A stretch of 64,000 nucleotides of DNA from Bacillota bacterium. GTDB lineage: Bacteria > Bacillota > Clostridia > TANB77 > CAG-465. A model generated the notes under the pieces. It saw nothing but the letters and a program-made list of their open reading frames with translations. It did not search any database and was not told the origin of the DNA. The DNA lies in contig JAEWRE010000016.1 in assembly GCA_023460235.1 (NCBI GenBank), forward strand, positions 69,857-133,856, written 5' to 3'. The position numbers were made by a program, and so were the translations under genes. Positions 16,238 through 23,603 of this stretch are shown one piece after another. The first letter of the stretch is position 1, and every line of letters starts with the position of its first letter.

Positions 16238-17953
16238 ATGTTACAATCAAAATTAATTGGAGAAACATATAAAGAGTGGCCAAGTGATGCAATACTTAGA
16301 AGTCATGGACTTTTATTAAAAGGTGGATATATAAGACAAATGGCATCAGGAATTTATACTCTTCTTCCTCTTGCTAAAAGAGTTACATCTAAAATAGAAA
16401 ATATAATAAGAGAAGAAATGAATAATATTGGCGCTCAAGAAATGCTAATGCCTCTTGTAGCTACAAAAAAACTTTGGGATATGTCAGGGAGATATGATGC
16501 AATTGATGGTGAACTTTTAAAGTTTAAAGATAGAACAGGCACAGAAATGTTACTTTCAATGACTCATGAAGAAGCAGTAACATTTATTGCAATGACAGAA
16601 GCAAAGAATTATTCTAAATATCCATTTTCAGTATATCAAATTCAAACTAAGTTTAGAGATGAGGCAAGAAGTCGTGGTGGACTTATTCGTGTTAGAGAGT
16701 TTACTATGAAAGATGCATATTCATTTCATAGAGATGAAGATAGCTTAAATGAAGTTTATGATGAATACTATAATGCATATAATAGAATTTATGCAAGAGC
16801 TGGAGTTCCAGAAGTTATAGCTGTTGCATCCGATACAGGTATGATGGGTGGAACTGGCGCACATGAATATATGCTTTTATGTGATGCTGGCGAAGATAAA
16901 ATAATAGTATGTAAAGATTGTAATTATAGTGCAAATATGGAAGTTGCTAAATATGGAAATTTAGAAGCAATAACAAAGAATGAAGAAAAATTAGAAAAAT
17001 TTAGTACTCCTGAAATTAAAACGATTGAAGATTTAGCAAAATTTACTTCTGTACCAGTAAATGAAATGTTAAAAACTGTTGTATATACTAGAATGGATAC
17101 AAAAAATACAGTAGTTATATTTATTCGTGCTGATCGTGATGTTAATGAAGCAAAAGTTAGAAATTATATAAAAGCTGAAATTGAACCAAGAAAAGATACT
17201 GATAAAGATAATATTGCTTATGGATTTATTGGTCCCGTTAATTTTAAAGATATTAGTGCAACTGTAATTTATGATAAATCTTTAGAAAATGAAGCTTGCC
17301 TAATTGGTGGAGCAAATGAAATAGATTATCATTATAGAGGAATAAACATTTTAAGAGATGTTGGTCAGGTTGAATATGTAGACGTTGCAAAAGTAATTGA
17401 AAGCGATACATGTCCAATATGTAGTAAAAAAACACTTACAATATCAAATGGTATTGAAGTTGGTAATATATTTAAACTTGGAACAAAATATACAAAATCA
17501 ATGGGAATGACATATGTTGATGAAGATGGAAAAGAAAAAAATCCTATAATGGGATGTTATGGAATTGGTGTTGGAAGACTTATGGCTTCAGTATTAGAAG
17601 CAAGAGGAACAGAAAAAGCAACTAATTGGCCTGCTTCAATTGCTCCATACTACATTCATATATGCCCAATTGATTATACAAAAAATGATGAGATAAGACA
17701 AAAAGCTGAAGAATTATATAACAGTTTTATAAATTTAGGATTTGATGTTTTACTTGATGATAGAGACAAGAGTCCTGGTGTAAAATTTGCAGATGCAGAT
17801 TTAATAGGCTCACCAATACGTATTGTGATTAGCCCAAGAAATTTATCAAATGATGTAATTGAGGTAAAAACAAGTTTGAAAGATACTCCTGAACTTGTGA
17901 AAGTAGATGAAATATCAGAGTACGTAAATAAAATAAAAGAGGAACTAAAGTAG
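16238..17953 (+). CDS. proS: Prolyl-tRNA synthetase (bacterial type)
   Basis: 571-residue class II synthetase. Motif 2 (F-R-D-E-A-R-S-R-G-G) and the nearby E-F-T-M-K-D-A-Y-S-F, motif 3 (G-C-Y-G-I-G-V-G-R-L), an editing/INS domain between them (about residues 230-400) and a C-terminal anticodon-binding domain are all present, so this is the bacterial long form with Ala-editing capacity. It lies between gatA and gatB, 15 bases from each, in one operon; that arrangement is unusual. Confidence 0.97.
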   Translation: MLQSKLIGETYKEWPSDAILRSHGLLLKGGYIRQMASGIYTLLPLAKRVTSKIENIIREEMNNIGAQEMLMPLVATKKLWDMSGRYDAIDGELLKFKDRTGTEMLLSMTHEEAVTFIAMTEAKNYSKYPFSVYQIQTKFRDEARSRGGLIRVREFTMKDAYSFHRDEDSLNEVYDEYYNAYNRIYARAGVPEVIAVASDTGMMGGTGAHEYMLLCDAGEDKIIVCKDCNYSANMEVAKYGNLEAITKNEEKLEKFSTPEIKTIEDLAKFTSVPVNEMLKTVVYTRMDTKNTVVIFIRADRDVNEAKVRNYIKAEIEPRKDTDKDNIAYGFIGPVNFKDISATVIYDKSLENEACLIGGANEIDYHYRGINILRDVGQVEYVDVAKVIESDTCPICSKKTLTISNGIEVGNIFKLGTKYTKSMGMTYVDEDGKEKNPIMGCYGIGVGRLMASVLEARGTEKATNWPASIAPYYIHICPIDYTKNDEIRQKAEELYNSFINLGFDVLLDDRDKSPGVKFADADLIGSPIRIVISPRNLSNDVIEVKTSLKDTPELVKVDEISEYVNKIKEELK

Positions 17954-17967
17954 AGAGGAGAAAAAAC

Positions 17968-19401
17968 ATGAAAGATTATGAAGTAGTAATCGGTTTAGAA
18001 GTTCATGCTGAATTATCTACAAAGTCTAAAATATATTGTGGATGTTCAACTGAATTTGGTGCAGACCCAAATACACATTGTTGTCCAATATGTACAGGTA
18101 TGCCTGGAACACTTCCTGTACTTAATGAAAAAGTAGTAGAATATGCAGTAAAAGCAGGTCTTGCAACAAATTGTGAAATTGCAAAGTTTTCTAAACAAGA
18201 TAGAAAGAATTATTTTTATCCTGATTTACCTAAGGCATATCAAACATCACAATATGATTTGCCACTTTGCGAACATGGACATTTAGATGTAAATGTTGAT
18301 GGTGAAACAAAAAGAATAGGAATAACAAGAATACATATAGAAGAAGATGCTGGAAAGCTTATACATGATGCATATACAGGTGATACACTTGTTGATATGA
18401 ATAGATGTGCAGTTCCACTTATAGAAATTGTATCTGAACCAGATATGAGAAGTGCAAAAGAAGCAGTAGAATATATGCAAACTTTAAAAGGTATACTTGA
18501 ATATTTAGAAGTTTGTGACTGTAAAATGCAAGAAGGATCTTTAAGATGCGATGTAAACTTATCTGTAAGACCTGTTGGACAAAAAGAATTCGGTACAAGA
18601 ACAGAAACAAAAAATCTAAATTCATTTAGAGCTATAGAAAATTCAATAGAATTTGAAATAAAAAGACAAATTGAAGAACTTGAAAATGGTGGTGTAATTT
18701 ACCAAGAGACAAGAAGATTTGATGATGCAAAAGGAATTGGGTATGCTATGCGTTCAAAAGAAGATGCTCATGACTATAGATACTTTCCTGAGCCAGACTT
18801 AGCACCAATAGTACTTGGAGAAGAATATGTTGAAAATATTCGTAAAAGTTTACCAGAAATGCCACATATAAAAAGAGCAAGATATATTGCTGAATATGGA
18901 TTACCAGAATATGATGCGACTCAACTTACTAACTCTAAATATACTGCAAAATTCTTTGAAGATGCAGAAAAAGTTTGTAAAAATGCAAAAGCTGTTTCAA
19001 ACTGGATAATGACTGATTTTACTAAATTATTAAATGATAGTGAAATATCAATTAATGAATCTAAAATATCATCAGAAAATTTAGCTGAATTAATAATACT
19101 TATTGATAAAGGAACAATCAGTTCTGCAATTGCCAAAAAAGTATTTATAGAGATGTTTGAAACTGGTGATAGTGCAAATCATATCGTAGAGAAAAATGGA
19201 CTTGTTCAAGTTTCTGATGAGGGAGCAATTAAAGAAATTGTTGAGAAAATTGTGGAAAATAATCCTCAATCTGTAGCTGATTACAAAGCAGGAAAAGATA
19301 AGGCAATAGGATTTTTAGTTGGTCAAATTATGAAAGAATCTAAAGGAAAAGCAAATCCTCAAATTGTTAACAAATTATTAGTTGAGATTTTAAATAAATA
19401 A
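17968..19401 (+). CDS. gatB: Asp/Glu-tRNA amidotransferase subunit B
   Basis: 477-residue kinase/transamidase subunit that phosphorylates the tRNA-bound Asp or Glu. The N-terminal G-L-E-V-H-A-E-L and the C-x-C...C-C-P-I-C zinc-type site are visible, as are D-R-K-N-Y-F-Y-P-D-L-P-K and Q-T-S-Q-Y-D. The C-terminal YqeY-like tRNA-binding tail is complete (ending Q-I-V-N-K-L-L-V-E-I-L). It is the last gene of the operon, with a terminator after it. Confidence 0.97.
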   Translation: MKDYEVVIGLEVHAELSTKSKIYCGCSTEFGADPNTHCCPICTGMPGTLPVLNEKVVEYAVKAGLATNCEIAKFSKQDRKNYFYPDLPKAYQTSQYDLPLCEHGHLDVNVDGETKRIGITRIHIEEDAGKLIHDAYTGDTLVDMNRCAVPLIEIVSEPDMRSAKEAVEYMQTLKGILEYLEVCDCKMQEGSLRCDVNLSVRPVGQKEFGTRTETKNLNSFRAIENSIEFEIKRQIEELENGGVIYQETRRFDDAKGIGYAMRSKEDAHDYRYFPEPDLAPIVLGEEYVENIRKSLPEMPHIKRARYIAEYGLPEYDATQLTNSKYTAKFFEDAEKVCKNAKAVSNWIMTDFTKLLNDSEISINESKISSENLAELIILIDKGTISSAIAKKVFIEMFETGDSANHIVEKNGLVQVSDEGAIKEIVEKIVENNPQSVADYKAGKDKAIGFLVGQIMKESKGKANPQIVNKLLVEILNK

Positions 19402-19408
19402 TCTATAA

Positions 19409-19449
19409 AAAAATGATTGATTTTACCAATGTAATTTCAATCATTTTTA
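19409..19449 (+). terminator. Intrinsic terminator of the gat-proS operon
   Basis: AAAAATGATTGA pairs with TCAATCATTTTT (12 bp, 16-nt loop) followed by a T-rich stretch; the A-run on the other side could also stop the convergent gene. Confidence 0.85.
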
Positions 19450-19479
19450 TTTGTACTTTATTATAATTTTATTTTTTTA

Positions 19480-19989
19480 CTAACACTTCTTTTTAAATAG
19501 ATAAAGAGCAAGTTTGTTGGTATAATTATATTCCATTGCTACTCTTTTACATATTGCATCTTCTAACCAAACAAGTAATATCTTATTAGAATCAGTATAC
19601 TTTAAAAGATAATTAAAATTACAAGAAATGATATAGTTTAATTCCTTGTATTCAAGTGAATTTTGTAATTTAGTATATGCAAAATTATATATGGTATCAT
19701 AATTATCAGGAATGCTGCCGTAGTTGCGATATGCTATTTTATTGGCTAGTTCGTAAACCATAGCTTCCCTTTCAATTATAGAAAAAACATAATCGTCTAT
19801 GTTAGAAGCAGAAGCTGGAATGGACCATTTTGACGTTCTATGCATAAGTGTGCGTGAAAAAACATTAATTTGATATCCTAGAAGTTGGTATTCAAATTTT
19901 GTGTTAAGTTTTTCAATACCTTTATAAAATAAATCTTGATAAATATCTATAAGCTTTGGCTTACTATAATATTTTTTAAATTTAATCAT
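19480..19989 (-). CDS. Hypothetical protein
   Basis: 169 residues, soluble, rich in Tyr, Asn and Leu, basic at both ends (K-F-K-K-Y-Y near the start, L-F-K-K-K-C at the end). No signal peptide, no motif I recognise. It is downstream of, and in the same direction as, the XRE regulator at 20099-20467, with a 110-bp gap, so the two may be related. No strong SD is seen directly before ATG 19989 (GGGGTTGAAT is the nearest purine-rich stretch), which lowers confidence in the exact start. Confidence 0.65.
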   Translation of the reverse strand: MIKFKKYYSKPKLIDIYQDLFYKGIEKLNTKFEYQLLGYQINVFSRTLMHRTSKWSIPASASNIDDYVFSIIEREAMVYELANKIAYRNYGSIPDNYDTIYNFAYTKLQNSLEYKELNYIISCNFNYLLKYTDSNKILLVWLEDAICKRVAMEYNYTNKLALYLFKKKC

Positions 19990-20098
19990 AGTGAAAAAAA
20001 TTCAACCCCTTTAATATACCATATTTTATCAAAGGGAGAAACTAATGTCAACGATATACTGTGCATTTTATGCAAAATATGTTGAATATATAATTAAT

Positions 20099-20467
20099 TT
20101 AGGTTTTAGTATTTTTGTGCTTAATAAAAAACTCCATACTGGAAATAATTTCAAGGAGATATCTAATCTGTTCATCGTCATATCTATTTAAAAATGTAAT
20201 AACTTTATCTCTAACTGAACTTGTACCACCATTTATCATATAATCTATCGATATACCAGTAATAGAACTAACAATTGTAAAAACATTTATTGAGTAGCAA
20301 TGTTTTCCTCGCTCAACATCACCAACATAGTTACGAGATAAGCCTACTAGCTTTGCAAATCCTTCTTGGGATTTATAAGGCTCTTTCATTCCTAATCTAA
20401 TATCTTTCATTCTTAGTCCAATTTCCATTTTTGTTTTATCTGATAAGCCCTTTGATATATCATCCAT
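20099..20467 (-). CDS. XRE-family transcriptional regulator
   Basis: 122 residues with one Cro/CI-type helix-turn-helix (about residues 17-75: R-M-K-D-I-R, S-Q-E-G-F-A-K-L-V-G-L-S-R-N-Y-V-G-D-V-E-R-G), followed by a short helical tail without a recognisable ligand domain. I place the start at 20467 because AAGGAGG precedes it; a longer reading from 20506 would run through that SD. SD and start codon lie in a perfect inverted repeat overlapping the -10 region, pointing to autoregulation. It is divergent from the Spo0A-C-type regulator at 20649, sharing a 180-bp control region. Confidence 0.85.
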   Translation of the reverse strand: MDDISKGLSDKTKMEIGLRMKDIRLGMKEPYKSQEGFAKLVGLSRNYVGDVERGKHCYSINVFTIVSSITGISIDYMINGGTSSVRDKVITFLNRYDDEQIRYLLEIISSMEFFIKHKNTKT

Positions 20468-20491
20468 AATAAATCCTCCTTGATTTATTAT
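20466..20491. promoter_or_regulatory. Perfect dyad at the XRE gene start (probable autoregulatory site)
   Basis: ATAATAAATC and GATTTATTAT flank six bases. On the minus strand the six central bases are the SD (AAGGAG), one arm reaches into the start codon and the other overlaps a TATAAT at 20492-20487. A repressor bound here would block the -10; alternatively the RNA hairpin would display the SD in its loop. Confidence 0.6.
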
Positions 20492-20586
20492 ATAACATTG
20501 AAACAACTAAAAAAAGTCTTTATTTTTACTCTTAAAACATCATAAAATGTCATTTACTGTATTAAAAAGTAAAATTATAACGTAAC

Positions 20587-20615
20587 TTGATTTTTAAATA
20601 GAAATTTGGTACAAT
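20587..20615 (+). promoter_or_regulatory. Promoter for the Spo0A-C-type response regulator
   Basis: TTGATT, 17-nt spacer, TACAAT. The predicted start point (about 20622) lies after the ATG at 20616 and so rules that ATG out. Confidence 0.65.
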
Positions 20616-20648
20616 ATGGTTAAAAGTATAAAAAGGGTGGATATATTT

Positions 20649-21455
20649 ATGAATAAGCAACCTATGACTGTATTGCTAATAGAAGATGAAATAGAAATAA
20701 GAGAGGCTTTTAAACAAAAAATAAGAAATATGGATGATATGAAACTTGTAGGAGTAACTAATTCTAGTACAGAAGGATTAAAATTACTTAAAACTTATGT
20801 ACCAGAAGCTATTATTCTTGATATGGAACTTAATTTTGGAGAAGGATCAGGAGTAAAATTTATTAAGGAATTTAAAGAAATTGCGATGGAGATAAAACCA
20901 TTGTTATTTATAACTACTAATATAATGACTAGGAAAATGTTAGATTTTTTGCATGAAAATGAAGCTGACTTTGTATTTATAAAAGAAAAAGAGGATTATT
21001 CTATTGAATTAGTAATTGAAACATTACTAGATATGAGAAACAGTTTATATAGAAAAAATAATAAAATTGAATTTGTAAATCCTGAAATTGATTATGAATC
21101 AAGAGCTATGGAAAAAATAGATTCAGAGTTAGATAATATTGGAATGGTAAGAACTTATAAAGGCTGGAAATATACGCGTAGAGCAATTTATTTGCTAATG
21201 ACTATAGATTTTGAAAATATGAAAGGTGAAAATGTTTTTGATTACGTGGCAAAAGAATTCAAAAAGAAAGATGGAAGTGCTATAAGTAAAGCAATACAAA
21301 CCGCAATAAACAATGTATGGGAGGATACAGATATTAGAGTGTTACAGCAATTTTATACACAAAGAGTTCATCATAAAAGAGGCGTGCCATCTACAACAGA
21401 GTTTACTATGTTTTATAAAGAAAAAGTATTTAAATATTTAGAAAAAGAGATATAA
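20649..21455 (+). CDS. Response regulator with Spo0A-like C-terminal DNA-binding domain
   Basis: 268 residues. The receiver (1-125) has Glu12-Asp13, phospho-acceptor Asp58 (I-I-L-D-M-E-L), Thr89/90 and Lys112. Residues about 157-262 resemble the Spo0A effector domain: I-G-M-V-R-T-Y-K-G-W-K-Y-T-R-R-A-I-Y-L-L near the front, then V-A-K-E-F-K-K-K-x-x-x-x-I-S-K-A-I-Q-T-A-I-N-N-V-W. It is not canonical Spo0A, since key DNA-contact phrases differ. Start ATG 20649 is chosen from the AAAAGGGTGG SD and the promoter position. The next genes are a 13-codon ORF and an AgrC-like kinase. It probably links a peptide or membrane signal to sporulation-type promoters (inference). Confidence 0.85.
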   Translation: MNKQPMTVLLIEDEIEIREAFKQKIRNMDDMKLVGVTNSSTEGLKLLKTYVPEAIILDMELNFGEGSGVKFIKEFKEIAMEIKPLLFITTNIMTRKMLDFLHENEADFVFIKEKEDYSIELVIETLLDMRNSLYRKNNKIEFVNPEIDYESRAMEKIDSELDNIGMVRTYKGWKYTRRAIYLLMTIDFENMKGENVFDYVAKEFKKKDGSAISKAIQTAINNVWEDTDIRVLQQFYTQRVHHKRGVPSTTEFTMFYKEKVFKYLEKEI

Positions 21456-21496
21456 GGAATAAAAAGAAAAAAAAAGAAAAAATATGCTACTCATCA

Positions 21497-21525
21497 AATA
21501 CCTAGTTATTTAATAACTAGGTATT
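21497..21525. repeat. Perfect palindrome upstream of the 13-codon ORF
   Basis: AATACCTAGTTATT and its exact complement around one central T. There is no T-run after it, so an operator or RNA stem is more likely than a terminator. Confidence 0.7.
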
Positions 21526-21533
21526 ATCATTAT

Positions 21534-21565
21534 CTTATAATCAATATAAGTGTATTGATTATAAG
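21534..21565 (+). promoter_or_regulatory. Perfect 13-bp hairpin abutting the SD of the 13-codon ORF
   Basis: CTTATAATCAATA pairs with TATTGATTATAAG around TAAGTG; the right arm overlaps the first bases of the SD (AAGGGGGTG at 21563-21571). Confidence 0.65.
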
Positions 21566-21577
21566 GGGGTGCATTTT

Positions 21578-21619
21578 ATGCAAGGATTTTGGAACTGGCT
21601 AGGTCAATTTCTTAGATAA
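21578..21619 (+). CDS. Candidate 13-residue micropeptide gene
   Basis: ATG with a strong SD (AAGGGGGTG, 6-nt spacer) opens a 13-codon frame, MQGFWNWLGQFLR, then TAA. The peptide has no leader; as a helix, M1, F4, W5, L8, F11 and L12 form one face and Q2, N6, Q10 and R13 the other. It lies between a Spo0A-C-type regulator and an AgrC-like kinase, has two perfect inverted repeats before it and its own terminator after it (21642-21681), so it looks like a discrete short transcript. It could be a signal peptide for the kinase, a membrane-active peptide, or a leader peptide in an attenuator (two Trp codons). Translation is unproven. Confidence 0.5.
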   Translation: MQGFWNWLGQFLR

Positions 21620-21641
21620 TATTTAGGGGAACAAAATAGAA

Positions 21642-21681
21642 GGGAATAATTGTTTATAGCAATTATTCCTGTTTCTTTTAT
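21642..21681 (+). terminator. Intrinsic terminator after the 13-codon ORF
   Basis: GGAATAATTG pairs with CAATTATTCC (10 bp plus G-U), loop TTTATAG, then TGTTTCTTTTA. It separates the micro-ORF from the kinase gene. Confidence 0.85.
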
Positions 21682-21730
21682 GTATATGCTATGTATAATA
21701 TAATAAAAAATAAAAATAACAATAAATATT

Positions 21731-21758
21731 TTGAAAATTTGAACTTTTGTAATATAAT
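21731..21758 (+). promoter_or_regulatory. Promoter for the AgrC-like kinase
   Basis: TTGAAA, 16-nt spacer, TATAAT; further overlapping TATAAT copies follow to 21770. Confidence 0.55.
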
Positions 21759-21791
21759 AATATAATATAATACAAAAGGGATGTGAAGTAA

Positions 21792-23294
21792 TTGGTTAGT
21801 TTAGATATAGTTTTAGATGTTATAGCTTATTTTTTCGTAAATATATGTATTTATTATATTATAAATAAGATGTCACCGCAAAAAGATAGCCTGATAAGAA
21901 AGATACTAATGTATATATCCTGTTTAATGACTGCAATTATATATTCATATTTAAAGATGAGGCATAACATAATTTTTTCAGTAGCTACATCCTACTTTTT
22001 ATACAGCATATTTCTGTCAAAAATTACTGATAAAAAATTAAATCAAGCAATAATGCTCACAGTAATAGCATTAGTACTGAGTCTTGCATTTTATTTTGTA
22101 TCAGTAGTTATATTTGGTATAATTTTTGGTGCTATTTTTTTTAAAGATGGAGTGTCAGTAGAATGGATATTAGTAGTAGCACAAATATTACAAGGAATAG
22201 TACAAATATTATTTGCAAATTTATTTTTTAAAGTAAGAAGATTTAAAAATGGCTTCTATTTTTTAGAAGATAATATGCAAGTATATGAAAATGTAGTACT
22301 AGGGTTTTTATTAGCAATAAGCTCAATATTAGCTATTTATTTAATACCTCTGTATTATCAAGATAAGACATCAAATAAAAGATTATACATTTTAGCTACT
22401 GCAGTGTTAACAACGCTTGCATTGATAGAATGGATAAGAAAAGAGATAAGAAATTACTATAACATAAAACAAATGGAAAAGACTATAGAAATACAAGATA
22501 TGGAAGCGCAAATAAAAGAAATTGAAATAGAGAAATTATCTAATGAGGTCTGGAATCTTGGTAAAATAATACATGATACTAAACATCAAATTGCTGCTAT
22601 GAGGTTATTAGTAGAAAAAAACAATTCAAACTATAATGAGGAGGCTACAAAAGATAATAATGTTATAGAAGAAATAGAAAAATTAAAAGAAAAAATTGAT
22701 ACCCAATTAGATAATAATATAAAAAGCAGTAATGTATTACCATTAACAAAAATAATAACCATAGATAGTATGTTTGAACTAATGATGAATGAAGCAAGAA
22801 AAAATAATATAGAATTAAATTTAAATATAAAAGGTAATGTAAATTATATGTTAGAAAAATATATAGAAAAGGATGAATTAGAAGTATTAATAGGCTCTCA
22901 TATAAAGAATGCTATAGTTGCTATTAATTCAGAAGATAAAGTGCAAAGGAAAATATTAGTTATGCTTGGCAAGATAGATGATAATTATGGTATTAAGTTT
23001 TTTGATACAGGGGCAAATTTTGAAATAAAAACACTACTAGAATTAGGGCAGAAGAGAAGTACTACTCATAAAGATACAGGAGGTACTGGTATAGGCTTTA
23101 TGACTACGTTTGATACGCTAAGAAAATATAGGGCAAGTATAATTATTGAGGAAAAGAAACCAAAACAAATAGGATATACAAAGTCTATAATGATACTATT
23201 TGATAATAAAAATAGATATAAGATAAAGTCATATAGAGCTGATGAAATAAAAAGACAAAGTAAGGCTAGAAAAATAGCTATAGAACAAATATAA
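21792..23294 (+). CDS. AgrC-like (HPK10/GHKL-type) membrane histidine kinase
   Basis: 500 residues. About seven hydrophobic segments fill residues 1-215 with very short loops, the topology of peptide-sensing AgrC/ComD kinases. A coiled linker (220-255) leads to the phospho-acceptor box I-I-H-D-T-K-H-Q (His261 or His265), which differs from the usual R-H-D-x-x-N-H. A GHKL ATPase follows, with I-K-N-A-I in the N box, D-T-G-A in G1 and G-G-T-G-I-G-F in G2. The start is TTG 21792 with AAGGGATGTGAAG upstream. HPK10 kinases normally pair with LytTR regulators; here the adjacent regulator has a Spo0A-like domain. No AgrB protease gene is present. Confidence 0.87.
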   Translation: MVSLDIVLDVIAYFFVNICIYYIINKMSPQKDSLIRKILMYISCLMTAIIYSYLKMRHNIIFSVATSYFLYSIFLSKITDKKLNQAIMLTVIALVLSLAFYFVSVVIFGIIFGAIFFKDGVSVEWILVVAQILQGIVQILFANLFFKVRRFKNGFYFLEDNMQVYENVVLGFLLAISSILAIYLIPLYYQDKTSNKRLYILATAVLTTLALIEWIRKEIRNYYNIKQMEKTIEIQDMEAQIKEIEIEKLSNEVWNLGKIIHDTKHQIAAMRLLVEKNNSNYNEEATKDNNVIEEIEKLKEKIDTQLDNNIKSSNVLPLTKIITIDSMFELMMNEARKNNIELNLNIKGNVNYMLEKYIEKDELEVLIGSHIKNAIVAINSEDKVQRKILVMLGKIDDNYGIKFFDTGANFEIKTLLELGQKRSTTHKDTGGTGIGFMTTFDTLRKYRASIIIEEKKPKQIGYTKSIMILFDNKNRYKIKSYRADEIKRQSKARKIAIEQI

Positions 23295-23302
23295 TATATA
23301 TA

Positions 23303-23345
23303 GTGGGAGTTTAGAATGTAAGTTTTCTAAACTTTCACTTTTTAA
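23303..23345 (+). terminator. Intrinsic terminator after the AgrC-like kinase
   Basis: An imperfect stem built on AGTTTAGAA/TTCTAAACT with an outer GTG/CAC, followed by TTTTT. Confidence 0.8.
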
Positions 23346-23497
23346 ATAAAAAGATTATGTAATAGGATAGAGTGATAAAATGTTATGCTTTATTTGAGGT
23401 ATAAGTATGTGTAAAAATAGAATTAAAATTCTTAAAAATTGTTTGTAAAATATGATTTTTTAGGTTTTATTCCTGCTTAAATATTTTTATTAAATAG

Positions 23498-23526
23498 TTG
23501 AACAAATATATAAATTATGTTAAAAT
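23498..23526 (+). promoter_or_regulatory. Promoter for the cls-patatin operon
   Basis: TTGAAC, 17-nt spacer, TAAAAT, about 78 bases before the start codon. Confidence 0.6.
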
Positions 23527-23603
23527 AAAAACATAATAGTAATAAAAGAATATATAAATCTAATAATATTAATATTAAAAACATAATAGGAAAAGAGGAA
23601 TAT

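Larger units (their letters stand above)
23295..23603. other. Intergenic region: terminator plus promoter, no gene seen
   Basis: Beyond the terminator (23303-23345) and the promoter (23498-23526) I see only AT-rich sequence. A 12-codon ATG frame near 23407 has no SD. Confidence 0.6.

Noticed and set aside
20649..21455. Canonical spo0A
   Set aside because: The DNA-binding domain is of the Spo0A type but diverges at conserved positions and the gene is not beside spoIVB, its usual neighbour; I left the symbol empty.
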